NCBI GenBank assembly: GCA_029844215.1
Contig: CM056733.1
Span: 12,459,501-12,523,500, forward strand
Direction of reading: 5' to 3'
DNA: 64,000 bases
DNA from: Przewalskia tangutica
Taxonomy: Eukaryota; Streptophyta; Magnoliopsida; Solanales; Solanaceae
The notes beneath the pieces were generated by a model. The model saw only the letters and a list, made by a program, of their open reading frames with translations. It was not told the DNA's origin and searched no databases. Shown piece by piece: positions 31,931 through 43,239 of this stretch. Made by a program: the position numbers and the translations under genes. How positions within the stretch are numbered: the first letter of the stretch is position 1; every line of letters starts with the position of its first letter.

Positions 31931-32500
31931 CTAGAATGATTTAGGTGGTTTAGCCATTCTGAGCATGCTTCTCACCTTTTCAACAATGGTGTGGTTAATT
32001 CTCTCAGATACACCATTGTGTTGTGGGGTTTCAGGAACCATCTTTTCATGTCTGATCTCATGGATTGAATAGTACCATTCAAATTCCCTTGAAGTGTACT
32101 CACCTCCATTGTCAGTTCGGAGACGCTTTAGCTTTTGATCTGTCTCCCTTTCCACGAACTTCTGGAAAATTTAAAACACATGATCTTTGATTTTCAAGAT
32201 ATAAACCCACAATTTTTATGAAGCATCCTAAATAAAAGTAACAAGTATTTGTTACCGCCCATCGATTTTATTTCCATTGAACCACAAACATCAGAATATA
32301 CTAAATCAAGTACATAAAATTTTCTTTCAGACATCGTCTGAAATAAAACTCTATGATGATTACCAAATAAACATTATAAACATTAGTCACAAGGTTTTGT
32401 CGTCATACCTCGCAAAATAAATGAGTGATTTCTTGGCAAGAATCTGTATTCCTTTCTCGCTCATATGATCCATTCTTTTATGCCACAATATGGAGAGATC
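31931..32500 (-). pseudogene. Copia integrase remnant
   Basis: The open part 32155-31931 has 'LRTDNGGEYTSREF', 'HNGVSERINHTIVEKVRSML', containing the second D and the E of the integrase triad. Upstream, scattered 'LWHKRMDHMSEKGIQ' and 'KIYVLDLVYSDVCGS'-like pieces (about 32480-32270) mark the zinc region and core start, in several frames. About 400 bases between 31500 and 31930 are the degenerate C-terminal part. Confidence 0.75.
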
Positions 32501-32607
32501 TTTTCTTGAGCTGTGTTCAATTCACCTCAGCATATTTCTGCATTTGTCCTGTACAATGTACCACGAATAACTTCTTTTGGGATCACCAATGATTCATTGG
32601 GGAGTCT

Positions 32608-32903
32608 CTATTTTTGATGTGCAGAATAGTTCTTATATCCATCTCGGTTCAAACCAATCCCCGAGTTCAAGTTCATCGACAAATCAGGTACATAGTGCAC
32701 ATCATTCAGAACCAATGTGCATTCGACATTTATCTTGATACAAATGTCTCTGATCCCTGCAATCTTTGAGTAACTTGTGTTACCCATTTTTACAGTGCCA
32801 AAATCACCTACTATATATCTGCAAAAAGTATATATTACAGGTTTGACATGGTAAGATGTTGTTATGTCAATCACCCATTCTGATTTTGCTCCTGCCAAGT
32901 GCA
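32608..32903 (-). pseudogene. Copia protease, mutated active site
   Basis: The frame reads 'HLAGAKSEWVIDITTSYHVKP' and then 'FGTVKMGNTSYSKIAGIRDI' and 'LNDVHYVPDLSMNL'. The family normally has D-T-A/G-A/S at the catalytic site. Here the threonine is isoleucine (D-I-T). It is joined upstream, across the Gypsy insertion, to the gag zinc knuckle at 42998. Confidence 0.78.
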
Positions 32904-32908
32904 TGCAT
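32904..32908. repeat. Target duplication TGCAT, left copy
   Basis: TGCAT precedes the Gypsy LTR start. The same bases lie at 42993-42997. Confidence 0.88.
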
Positions 32909-35423
32909 TGTCACGACCCGAACCCGGGCCCGTGACGGGTGCCTTACCCGGGCACCTAAGTAGACATACATCAGAGTAACCAGCGGAATATAAAAGCAAG
33001 ACATGAAACAATTATGAAACGAGAAACAGTTTATCAAAGAAAAGATTGCCTTTCGGCATGTATATATACATCAAGTGTGAACAGTTACATCCCAACTTAC
33101 AACAGACTACTGCACTTAGAATGTAAAAACTATGGCGGGACAGACCCCGCCATACCTGAATGTACATAAAGCTATAATGACAGGAGATCATACCCAAACG
33201 ATAAGCCTCCGAGAAAGGGCTTTCCAAAAGCAACGGTGATCCTAGGGCGGGGATCAACAACAGAGACTCTACCGCGGCATTTAACGCACTTCGAAGGAGG
33301 TCGATAACAGTACCAAGTATGTGAAATCAGAAGTACTTAAATGAAATCATATCATTTTAAAACCAATTTTTACAAATATGTTAAACAACCAATGTAATCG
33401 CACATAGTGCCACAACATAACCAAGAGCAAAATAGATATAACATAATCGTCTTTTCTAGGCCACTAATGATCGGGCAAGGCCATTCGCCCATAGTATCAT
33501 TATGCGTGCCTAATCTCGAACTCCGCGATCGCATAGGCCGCATAGCCACATAGGCCCGCATGAGGTATTCTCGTGACGGGGCGCTAACCCACGCATCATC
33601 CTCGACCCGGTCCGTGATACCCTATGGACGCATGAGGTATCCTCGTGACGGCCAGAATACACCCGGAGTGATCAATCCTGGAACTCCCGCAGCTCCGCAT
33701 AGGTCACATGGACCCGCATGAGGTATTCCTCGCATCGAGGGTGGCAAGTCCTCGACATAATAACAAGTCGGGGGGGGGGGGGGGGTATGTGATATAATAG
33801 CAATACAACGGGCTTATCGTTTAACAACGTAAGCACAACAAGAATAACCCCCTTACACAAACATCACAAGACACTAACACACGTAGCATCATAACATGTT
33901 TACTTATCAAACCATCTTACTACACTTTCCAGAGATCAATATAAGACTTTCATAAACAAATAAGTAAACCGTTCCTTTTATCTTTCTTAAGTCGTTATAC
34001 CTAACTTCCCATAAAGCTAGTATAACTCCTTAAGCTTTTAAAACCAAGTATTACTTTTCTTTCAAAAATGATTCATAACTCTTTTGAAATATTTCCAAGA
34101 TTCTTATCATTTAAAACTCAAGTCAAAAGACATCAAAGTAAAACCAAGTTTAGGTAACACATGTACGTCTACCGTACTATATATATATTTCAAAAGTATC
34201 ATGCTCAAGAGGATAGGAAGAATCACATACCTCCTACCAATCCACCGCCAAGTCGAATATGTCGCGCGCAGAGTATCAACCTATAATAGTCAAATACGCC
34301 TATCAACGTCTAGACTACTCAGTAGAATATTCTAGCGAAGGTTCTCTACTCTACTTTAAAATCGCAGCATTTCCCTACCACAAACTACAAGTCTCATCAG
34401 AATACAAATTTCAATGTAAGTACAGTTCAATTCTCTTCTTTATAATATCCTTCTATAAATCTTATATTCATTTCTATACTACTACAGTATGTAATCTCCA
34501 ATTACACTAGAAGGACAAAGATTATTACCTCGATAAGCCCAAAATTATCCAAGATTAAATGTCGATCCTGAACAACGTTTAGCTCCTATTCTGCACGCTC
34601 CGATAGCTCCAAGTAGAAGTTTCTAAACAACTTCTACTTAAAATTTCAACCAACTATGAAGATTTTCCTAGGGTTTCATTTTGTGACTAAAGGATATAAA
34701 GTAGTATTTCCGGGCTTTTAGTATAGGGGTAACTTTGGAATACAACAAGGGATTTAGGCTAAGGTATTTTGGAATAGTAACAATACTTGAAGACAATTTT
34801 TCTACCAAAGGGTGTTGTTTGACGAGAGCTAGGGAAAGGGGAGTTTTGGACAAGAACTAGCAACTAAGGGAAGGATTTTGTGACTTGGAAATGTTAAGTG
34901 AATGAAGAACTCTTGCACTAAAGGGGGGTATTTATAAAACCTTCAATGGCCAAGATTAAAGCAAGTGGAGGGTGAAGATTTGGTTGCTTGTGTGAGTGGA
35001 GTCTTCCACCAAGTGTCCACCACAACATTGGGACATATGTCCACCACAACATTAGGACATATGTCCCCCACAACAATGAGCCATGTGGCAAGCCACTTGC
35101 TTCTCCAAAAAACCGTCCAAGCTTCCTCCCACTTGCCCACAAAATATCTTCCAAGACTTGACTATTTGACTTGGCCACTTGCCCAATATTTTCGTCCAAA
35201 CATGCCACCTAAGGGTGACACATGTCTCCCTCCTATTGGTCCAAAATATTTCATCTCTCGGAAAAATCCGTAATCGGTTAAAATATTAAAAACGTAAAAT
35301 TTCCTTCACAAGGTTCGGAATCTTTTTCGTCGAAAGTTCACAATTTCATCCTTAACCTAATTAGGGCTTATACGATTGTACGTACGTCCTCACATACATA
35401 CTCAGGAACTATGGGGTATAACA
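32909..35423 (-). repeat. 3' LTR of the 10-kb Gypsy
   Basis: The minus strand reads TGTTATACCCC...GGGTCGTGACA. It contains a TATA-like 'TTTATAAATACCC' near 34925, a triplicated 24-base block 'CCACCACAACATTGGGACAT' (about 35010-35075) and a 16-G run (33770-33785) absent from the other LTR. Confidence 0.9.
33770..33785 (+). repeat. Run of 16 G
   Basis: The matching position of the other LTR (about 41349-41351) has GGG. The run lies between AACAAGTC and TATGTGATATAAT in both. Confidence 0.95.
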
Positions 35424-35434
35424 TTCTCCCCTCC
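35424..35434 (-). other. Gypsy polypurine tract
   Basis: The minus strand reads GGAGGGGAGAA before TGTTATACC. The same tract precedes the 3' LTR at 60324. Confidence 0.78.
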
Positions 35435-35599
35435 TTAGAAACATTCGTCCCGAATGTTCCTTCTAGATTCAATCAAATCAGAAACGACATAGCTCTTCAC
35501 AACTTAAACAATTTGCAAATGCCACACATGGCCACAACACAACACTTAAGCACATATGAAAATTAAAACCAGCAAGTAGGAAAGGGAGTTACCTGGAGG

Positions 35600-36919
35600 T
35601 GTGGGGAATAGGTGAGGATACCTCTGCCTCATGTCCTCCTCTGCTTCCCACGTCATCTCCTCTCTGTTCTCGTTCCGCCATAAGACTTTGACGGAAGCCA
35701 CATCCTTTGTCCGCACTCACGACGACGATCGAGTATCGCATGGGACTCTCTCATACGATAACCTCCGTCACTGGACATCGTCAATCGGGTGCACTCTAGA
35801 TGGATCCCGATACATCTCCTCAAAGATAGAAACATGAAAAACCGGATGCACTGCCTCCAGATCGGACGGCAGATCCAACTCATAGGCAACCTTGCCTACC
35901 CTGCGGACAATCTGATAAGGCCCAATGTACCTTGGGCTGAGCTTCCCTTTCTTCCCAAACCTCATCACACCCTTCATGGGTGATACCTTCAGGAAAACCC
36001 AATCATCAACCTCAAACTCCAGATGCCGACGACGATGATCTGCATACGACTTCTGTCGACTCTGAGCTGTCAATAACCGCTCCTGGATAAGCTTCACCTT
36101 ATCCACTGCCTGCTGTATCAAGTCTGGCCCGACTAACTGTACCTCGCCCACATCGAACCAGCCTATCGGTGACCTGCACTTCCTCCCATACAAGGCCTCA
36201 TAAGGCGCCATCTGGATACTGGAGTGGTAGCTGTTATTATACGCAAACTCTACTAGAGGCAAATGATCCTCCGCCTACCCTCAAATCAATAACACAGCTC
36301 GCGGATATCCTCGAGTGCGGATAGTACGCTCTGCTGTCCGTCTGCTCGAGGATGGAATGCGATCGAGGCTCACTGCGTCCTAATCCCTTCGGAAAGACCT
36401 CCGAAGTTAGCCGTAACCGGGCTCTGTCTGCGATATGATAGAAATAGGGACCATGCGCCTCACGATCTCTCGGATGTAAAGTCTAGCATAATCCTCAGCC
36501 GAAAAAGTCGTCCTGACGGGAAGAAAGTGGGCGGATTTCGTCAGCCTGTCGACGATAACCCAGATAGAATCATGCTTCCTCTGAGTGCGAGGTAACCCTG
36601 TGATAAAGTCCATGTTGATCACCTCCCACTTCCAGGTCGGAATCTCTATCGTCTGCAACAATCCACCAGGCCTCTGATGCTCTACCTTTACCTGCTGACA
36701 ACACGGGCACTGAGCAACAAACTCTGCAACGTCCCTCTTTAGGCCATCCCACCAATACACAGATCTGAGGTCGTGGTACATCTTTGTCGACCCCGGATGG
36801 ATAGAGTAACGCGCGTTGTGTGCTTCCCCTAGAACCTGCTGTCGAAGTCCTGCAATATCTGGAACACACAACTCGCCAAACCGTAGCACCCATCGTGCTA
36901 CCTCAGGACCCTTCCTCAC
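35600..36919 (-). pseudogene. Gypsy integrase with chromodomain-like tail
   Basis: The open piece 36919-36407 has the zinc finger (an H-x-G start 'HNARYSIHPGSTKMYHDL' and 'CPCCQQVK') and the core 'WEVINMDFITGLP' and 'SIWVIVDRLTKSAHFLPV'. The piece 36262-35768 has 'LVEFAYNNSYHSSIQMAPYE', 'CRSPIGWFDVGEVQLVGPDL' and 'LSPRYIGPYQIVRRVGKVAY', then 'HPVFHVSIF'. Beyond 35768 other frames give 'EEMTWEAEEDMRQRYPHLF', the chromodomain-like end. The frame breaks between 36407 and 36262 lie around the third catalytic residue. Confidence 0.9.
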
Positions 36920-37129
36920 GAAGAGTCAGATCACGATACCGAGTCATACTCGGATCCTCAAATCGCCGCTTCTTCACCTCCTCGACGATGGAAGACTCGG
37001 CAACCTCTCGAACCCGAACCCCATCGCTATCGTAATCAATCAATCGGACTCGAGGCTCGCTAGGCGATGTAACTCACGGACCATGCCCTCCTCTCTGTCG
37101 CACATCCGATAGACTACCCATCGACCTAC

Positions 37130-38547
37130 GACTGGGCGGCATACGCCACAACATCGCCTTCCCCGGGTGGTACAGATATCGACATCATAATCCTTGAGTA
37201 ACTCTAACCACCGCCTCGCCGTAAGTTCACTCCTCTGGTGAAGATATCTTGGAGGCTCTTGTGGTCCGTGTAAATATCCACATGAACTCCATACAAATAG
37301 TGCCTCCAGATCTTGGCGTGAATCACCACGCTAACTCCAAATCATGGGTGAGGTAGTTCTTCTCATGCTTCTTGAGCTGTCGAGATGCGTACGCTATAAC
37401 CTTACCCTGCTGCATCAACACACATCCAATCCCGATGCCTGACGCATCATAATACACCACATAGCCGTCTAGGCCCTCTGGAAGAGTAAGAACAGGGGCG
37501 GTCGTCAACCTCTCCTTCAGTAACTGGAAGCCCTCCTCACAAGCATCCGTCCACTGAAACTTAGCTGCCTTCTGAGTCAGCTTAGTCAAAGGTGCCGAAA
37601 TAGAAGCAAACTTCTCCACGAACCTCCGATAGTAACCTGCAAGGCCCAGAAGTCGCGCACTGCCGGAGTAAGAGGTCTAGGCCAACTCCCGATCGCTCGA
37701 TCTTGGTCGTATCCACCCGAATACCATCGCCCCAACAATATGCCCAAGAAATGCCACCAAGTCAACTAACTCACACTTCAAAACTTGGCGCATAACCGCT
37801 GGTCTCGAGAACTCTCAAGACAGCCTCAATGCTCCGCATGCTCCCGCCTCTGGCGGGAATAAACCAAGATGTCATCAATGAATACTATCACAAACGTATC
37901 CAAAATGGCTTGAACACTCGGTTCATCAAATCCATAAATACCACGAGCATCGTCAAACCGAAAGACATAACCTCAACTCATAGTGCGTCGTCGTCCGAAT
38001 GCGATCTAGGGACATCCGCCTCTAACTCGCACTGATGATAGCCCGATCGCAGATCAATCTTGGAGAAACATCTCGCACTCGCAATCGGTCGAACAAATCA
38101 TCAATCACAGGAAGGGGTATTCGTCTTAATAGTCACCTTGTTCAGCTGCCTGTAATCAACACACATGCGCAGCGTCCCGTCCTTCTTCTTCACGAACAAT
38201 ACCGACGCTCCCTAGGGAGAAACACTAGGCCTGATGAAGCCCTTCTCCAGCAAATCTCTCAGCTGGTCCTTCAACTCTCTCAACTCGGCAGGTGCCATTC
38301 TGTATGGCGGAATGGATATAGGCCGAATGTCTGGCAGCACATCGATACAAAACTCTATCTCCCTCTCAGGAGGGATACCCGGGAGGTCGTCTGGAAACAC
38401 ATCTGGGAACTCTCTGACTACTGGAACTGACTGAAAATCTGGTACCGCAGCCTCAGTATCAAACACCCGAATGAGATGATAGATATACCCCTTCTGCACC
38501 ATCTTCATAGCCTTGAGGTAAGAAATAAACCTACCCCTCGGCGACAC
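37130..38547 (-). pseudogene. Gypsy reverse transcriptase and RNase H
   Basis: The piece 38547-38212 starts the RT ('VVREFPDVFPDDLPGIPPER', 'PYRMAPAELRELKDQL', 'GFIRPSVSP'). In other frames come 'VLFVKKKDGTLRMCVDYRQL' and the active site F-I-D-D at 37882-37871. The piece 37619-37323 gives 'FASISAPLTKLTQKAAKFQW', 'VYYDASGIGIGCVLMQQG' and 'ASRQLKKHEKNYLTHDLEL', which is the RNase H. Five or more shifts lie between 38212 and 37620. Confidence 0.88.
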
Positions 38548-38559
38548 AGTGTTCCCCTC

Positions 38560-38880
38560 TCACTCAATAACCGGCTCCCCAGGAAATTGGAACCGTACCA
38601 CTCTCTCCCTGCAGTCTATATTAGCGTAGCAAGAAGCTAACCAATCCATACCCATGATCACATCGAAATCAGTCATATCCAACTCTATCAAGTCGGCTAG
38701 GGTCTGACGACTGTATAAAGACACCGGGCAAGCCCTATATACCCGCCGAGCTACCACCGAATCACCTACTGGCGTAGCTACCTCAAAAGGGTCTATGGAC
38801 TCAGGCTCTATCCCTATCCTACTAGCAATAAGGGGAGTTATATATGACAAGGTAGAACCCGGATCTATCAAGGCATACAC
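38560..38880 (-). pseudogene. Gypsy aspartic protease
   Basis: It has 'MYALIDPGSTLSYITPLIA', where the catalytic D-x-G-S/T reads D-P-G-S-T. It continues 'FDVIMGMDWLASCYANIDC', the flap and second strand. Open for 106 codons, it is the least damaged part of the element. It is cut from gag and RT only by single frame breaks. Confidence 0.87.
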
Positions 38881-39009
38881 GTCACAACAAGAAACTGATA
38901 AGGTACCTGTGACGACATCCGGTGATGCCTCATGGTCCCGCTTACCGACAAGACATAAATGCGCTCGAGGACCGCTAGAACTAGAACCCTGCCACGACCT
39001 CTGGCGTGA

Positions 39010-40267
39010 CCAGCTGGTCCCTGAGCACCCTGCCTTCCGGGGCGAGTAACCGTAGGTGAAGAAGACCCGGCGAAAGACCGTGGTGACCCTACCATCTACG
39101 CCGCCTGGTCTGACGGTCTCGCGTAGTGACCTGGCTGGCGCAAGTGTAGCAAACTCCCAAGTAGTACCACAACTCCGTGATGGAATCTACCACACTGCAT
39201 ACACCGAGAGGACCTCGATAGGTTAGCACCCTGCTACCCGAAGTCCAAGTCCTGGGCCCCGATCGACCCGAATACCACTTACCGCCCCGACGACGGTGTA
39301 GGAGTGCTCAGCCGGTGGGCGTGGTGCAAATCTAGTCTGTTGCTCGATCGCCCACCCCGAGCTACCAAAAGATCCGGCCGTCTTGGCTTCTTCTCGCGAT
39401 ATCGGCCAACCCGTCGGCTCTCGCACCGCGCAGTGCATGAGCACGAATGCGGCAATGTTCATGCCGGTGAAAGAGCCACACTGAGCAAGACTACGCGGAT
39501 AATCATCTAGCCCGGTGACGTAGCGGTGCACCCGATCCTCCATATCTGCTACTAACGCAGGGACATATCGAGCCAACGAATCGAACTCAACGTTGTACTC
39601 ACGAACTGTGCGCCCTCTCTGTCTCAGCATCAAAAATCTGTCGGCCCGTGCCCTCCTCATCTGCGGAGGCAATCAGTGGCTGAGAAAAGCCTCCGAGAAC
39701 TCGTCCCATACCGCTGGAAGTGCATGCTCTCCCCGGGAGAGCTCCCACGAATCAAACCAATCGACTACAGTATCACGCAGCCGATGTGAACCTAAGACCA
39801 CTGACTCGGTCTCAGAAGCCCTGATCACTCTCATGATCCGCTGTAGCTGTCGGATGAACTCCTGCGGATCATCCTCAGGCCTCGACCCGTAGAAATCTGG
39901 CGGGCTACAACTCAGAAAATCCCGTAGTCTCAAGCTGTCCGATCTAGGATGAACTACGGGTGCTACTGGAACTGCTGCGTCCAGCCTATCCTCATGTCTG
40001 GCCACAATCCTGGCTAGTAACTGAGCCATCTCCTCAGAACCCATCTCTCTCGCTCCAGCCGTGTGGATCGAGGCGCAATCTTGTGGTCTCAGTGGCTACT
40101 GCTGCGGCTCCAAACTCTGCTGGGGCCGGCGACGTCGTAGAACTCGCCGTCTGAGGTATCGCCTCGGGTAAAGTCTGGGCCTGGGCCCTCGTGACCCTCC
40201 GTGTCCTACTAGCAGCTCCCTCGGCTGCCTTGCCCTTCTGGGCCCGGGTTGCCTTGCGTGGAGGCAT
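39010..40267 (-). pseudogene. Gypsy Gag
   Basis: The start at 40267 gives 'MPPRKATRAQKGKAAEGAAS'. The next piece (40044-39673) gives 'MAQLLARIVARHEDRLDAAV', 'FYGSRPEDDPQEFIRQLQRI' and 'RDTVVDWFDSWELSRG'. Then 39672-39223 gives 'RADRFLMLRQRGRTVREYN' and 'EDRVHRYVTGLDDYP'. A zinc-knuckle remnant ('CMQCGRFH', then a glycine-histidine end) lies near 39205-39120. The same gag type occurs at 53956 and 57930. Confidence 0.88.
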
Positions 40268-40459
40268 AACTGGTACAGAAAAGAAATACGTTAGAGGGGC
40301 CCAACTTATAACACATCTCTAAGGCACGATCTCAGAGTGAGAAGAATGGAAACTAATCCTAAATATCCTATAGCCTCCTGATTATTGGTGTGGTGCACAA
40401 CACACAGATAATCAAGACTCTACTAGATACGGTCTGTAGACACTTTCCGAGGATTAACT

Positions 40460-40471
40460 GCTCTGATACCA
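40460..40471 (-). other. Gypsy primer-binding site
   Basis: The minus strand reads TGGTATCAGAGC four bases after the LTR end. It is complementary to initiator methionine tRNA. Confidence 0.82.
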
Positions 40472-40475
40472 CTTT

Positions 40476-42992
40476 TGTCACGACCCGAACCCGGGCCCGT
40501 GACTGGTGCCTTACCCGGGCACCTAAGTAGACATACATCAGAGTAACCAGCGGAATATAAAAGCAAGACATGAAACAATTATGAAACGAGAAACAATTTA
40601 TCCAAGAAAAGATTGCCTTTCGGCATGTATATATACATCAAGTGTGAACAGTTACATCCCAACTTACAACATGACTACAGACCTCTAGGAATGTAAACAA
40701 CTATGGCGGGACATGGCCCCGCCATACCCTGAATGTACATAAAGCTATAATGACAGGGAGATCATACCCAAACGATAAGCCTCCGGAGAAAGGGGGCTTT
40801 CCCAAAAGCAGAAACGGTGATCCTAGGAGTGGGGATCAACAACAGGAGTACCTCTACCTGCGGCATGAACGCAGCCCCCCGAAGGAGGTCAGTACAACAG
40901 GTACCAAGTATGTGAAACTGTAAAGTACTTAAATGAAATCATATCATTTTAAAACCAATTTTTACAAATATGTACGAAACAACCAATGTAACCGCACATA
41001 GTGCCACAACATAACCAAGAGCAAAATAGATATAACATAACTGGTCTTTTCTAGGCCGCTAATGATCGAAGCAAGGCCATTCGCCCATAGTATCATTATG
41101 CGTGCCTAATCCCGAACTCCGCGACCGCATAGGCCATAGGCCCGCATGAGGTATTCTCGCGCACGGGGTAGCTAACCCGCGGCATCATCCTCGACCCCGG
41201 TCGCGTAGTTACATGGACGCGTGAGGTATCCCTTGCATCGGCGTAACACACCGAGTGATCAATCTCGAACTCCGCACTCGCATAGGTCACATGGACCGGA
41301 TGAGGTATTCTCGCATCGAGGTGGCAAGTCCTCGGCATAATAACAAGTCGGGTATGTGATATAATATCGAGACAACATGCTTATCGTTTAACAACGTAAG
41401 CACAACAAGAATAACCCCCTTACACAAACATCACAAGACACTAACACACGTAGCATCATAACATGTTTACTTATCAAACCATCTTACTACACTTTCCAGA
41501 GATCAATACAAGACTTTCATAAACAAATAAGTAAACCGTTCCTTTTATCTTTCTTAAGTCGTTATACCTAACTTCCCATAAAGCTAGTATAACTCCTTAA
41601 GCTTTTAAAACCAAGTATTACTTTTCTTTCAAAAATGATTCATAACTCTTTTGAAATATTTCCAAGATTCTTATCATTTAAAACTCAAGTCAAAAGACAT
41701 CAAAGTAAAACCAAGTTTAGGTAACACATGTACGTCTACCGTACTATATATATTTCAAAAGTATCATGCTCAAGAGGATATGAAGAATCACATACCTCCT
41801 CGGCTCAATCCACCTGCCAAGTCGAATATGTCGCGCGCAGAGTATCAACATATAATAGTCAAATACGTCTATCAACGTCTAGACTACTCAGAGAATATTC
41901 TAAGCGAAGGTTCTCTATTCTACGGAAAATTGGGCGGATTTCCCTACCCAAACTACACAAGTCTCTTAGAATACAATCGATGTAAATGTGATTCAATTCT
42001 CTTCTTTATCATATCCTTCTATAAATCTTATATTCATTTCTATACTACAGTATGTAATCTCCAATTACACTAGAAGGACAAATATTATTACTTCGATAAG
42101 CCCAAAATTATCCAAGATTAAATGTCGATCCTGAACAACGTTTATCTCCTATTCTTGCGCTCCGATAGCTCAAGAAACCCTTAGAAGTTTCTAAACAACT
42201 TACTTAAAACTTCAACCAACTATGAAGATTTTCCTAGGGTTTCGTTTTGTGACTAAAGGATATAATGTAGTATTTCCGGCTTTTAGTATAGGGTAACTTT
42301 GGAATACAACAAGGGATTTAGGCTAAGGTATTTTGGAATAGTAACAATACTTGAAGACAATTTTTCTACCAAAGGGGGTGTTGTTTGGACGAGAGCTGGG
42401 AAAGGGGAGTTTTGGGCGAGAACTAGCAACTAAGGGGGAAGGATTTTGTGACTTGGAAATGTTAAGTGAATGAAGAAGTCTTGCACTAAAGGGGGGTATT
42501 TATAGAACCTTCAATGGCCAAGATTAAAGCAAGTGGAGGGTGAAGATATGGTTGCTTGTGTGAGTGGAGTCTTCCACCAAGTGTCCACCACAACATTGGG
42601 ACATATGTCCACCACAACATTGGGACATATGTCCCCCACAACAATGAGCCATGTGGCAAGCCACTTGCTTCTCCAAAAAACTGTCCAAGCTTCCCTCCCA
42701 CTTGCCCACAAAATATCTTCCAAGACTTGACTATTTGACTTGGCCACTTGCCCAATATTTTCGTCCAAACATGCCACCTAAGGGTGACACATGTCGCCCT
42801 CCTATTGGTCCAAAATATTTCATCTCTCGGAAAAATCCGTAATCGGTTAAAATATTAAAAACGTAAAATTTCCTTCACAAGGTTCGGAATCTTTTCCGTC
42901 AAAAGTTCACAATTTCATCCTTAACCTAATTAGGGCTTATACGATTGTACGTACGTCCTCACATACATACTCAGGAACTACGGGGTATAACA
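40476..42992 (-). repeat. 5' LTR of the 10-kb Gypsy
   Basis: It has the same ends as the 3' LTR. Differences from the other copy are mostly one- to three-base indels, concentrated in G/C runs (about 40680-41350). A 140-codon plus-strand open frame (41651-42073) appears in broken form at the matching place in the other LTR and is not a gene. Confidence 0.9.
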
Positions 42993-42997
42993 TGCAT
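42993..42997. repeat. Target duplication TGCAT, right copy
   Basis: It matches 32904-32908. Confidence 0.88.
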
Positions 42998-43239
42998 TCC
43001 TCTTTCTCATTTATGAAGGGAACACCATTATCATTATTTTACATCGCGACAATTGTGTTGTCATCATTTTTATGGCCACTACTTTCACCTTTGTCCCTTT
43101 TTAAATTTGGCCAATCTCTTTTGAAGTGACTTAGTTGATCGCAATTGTAGCAATTTCTGGTTCTTGATTTGGATCGGTTCTTAGACTTCTTACGAGCTCC
43201 GGATATACCATAGGTGTTTGAACTCCTTTGGTAACTCTT
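42998..43239 (-). pseudogene. Copia gag zinc-knuckle end
   Basis: The minus strand encodes 'GARKKSKNRSKSRTRNCYNC' and the knuckle continuing 'DQLSHFKRDW', where the last C is W. 'FINEKEECMH' then leads into the protease across the Gypsy insertion. The upstream gag is cut at 43240. Confidence 0.78.

Larger units (their letters stand above)
32909..42992 (-). mobile_element. Full-length chromovirus-type Gypsy, 10.08 kb
   Basis: LTRs at 32909-35423 and 40476-42992 are almost equal in length (2515 and 2517 bp) and flanked by perfect TGCAT duplications. On the minus strand there is a primer-binding site (40471-40460), gag, protease, RT, RNase H and integrase with a chromodomain-like tail, then a polypurine tract (35434-35424). 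The order PR-RT-RH-IN is Gypsy. The tail suggests a Tekay/Del-like chromovirus. Coding parts are broken by many one- and two-base indels. It inserted into the gag-protease junction of a Copia. Confidence 0.93.
29275..43239 (-). mobile_element. Copia element (3' LTR to gag zinc knuckle), split by a Gypsy
   Basis: On the minus strand the Copia starts in gag at 43239 and is interrupted from 42992 to 32909 by a complete Gypsy. It resumes at 32903 with the protease and runs through integrase, RT and RNase H to a 3' LTR (29830-29275). Its own 5' LTR and gag start are lost where an Athila-like LTR abuts at 43240. The 'GAKSEWV' lead into the protease resembles Tnt1/Tork-type elements. Many frame breaks and a changed protease site show decay. 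Confidence 0.85.

Noticed and set aside
41651..42073. 140-codon plus-strand open frame
   Set aside because: It lies in the Gypsy LTR, antisense. The same region in the other LTR (34084-34510) is broken.
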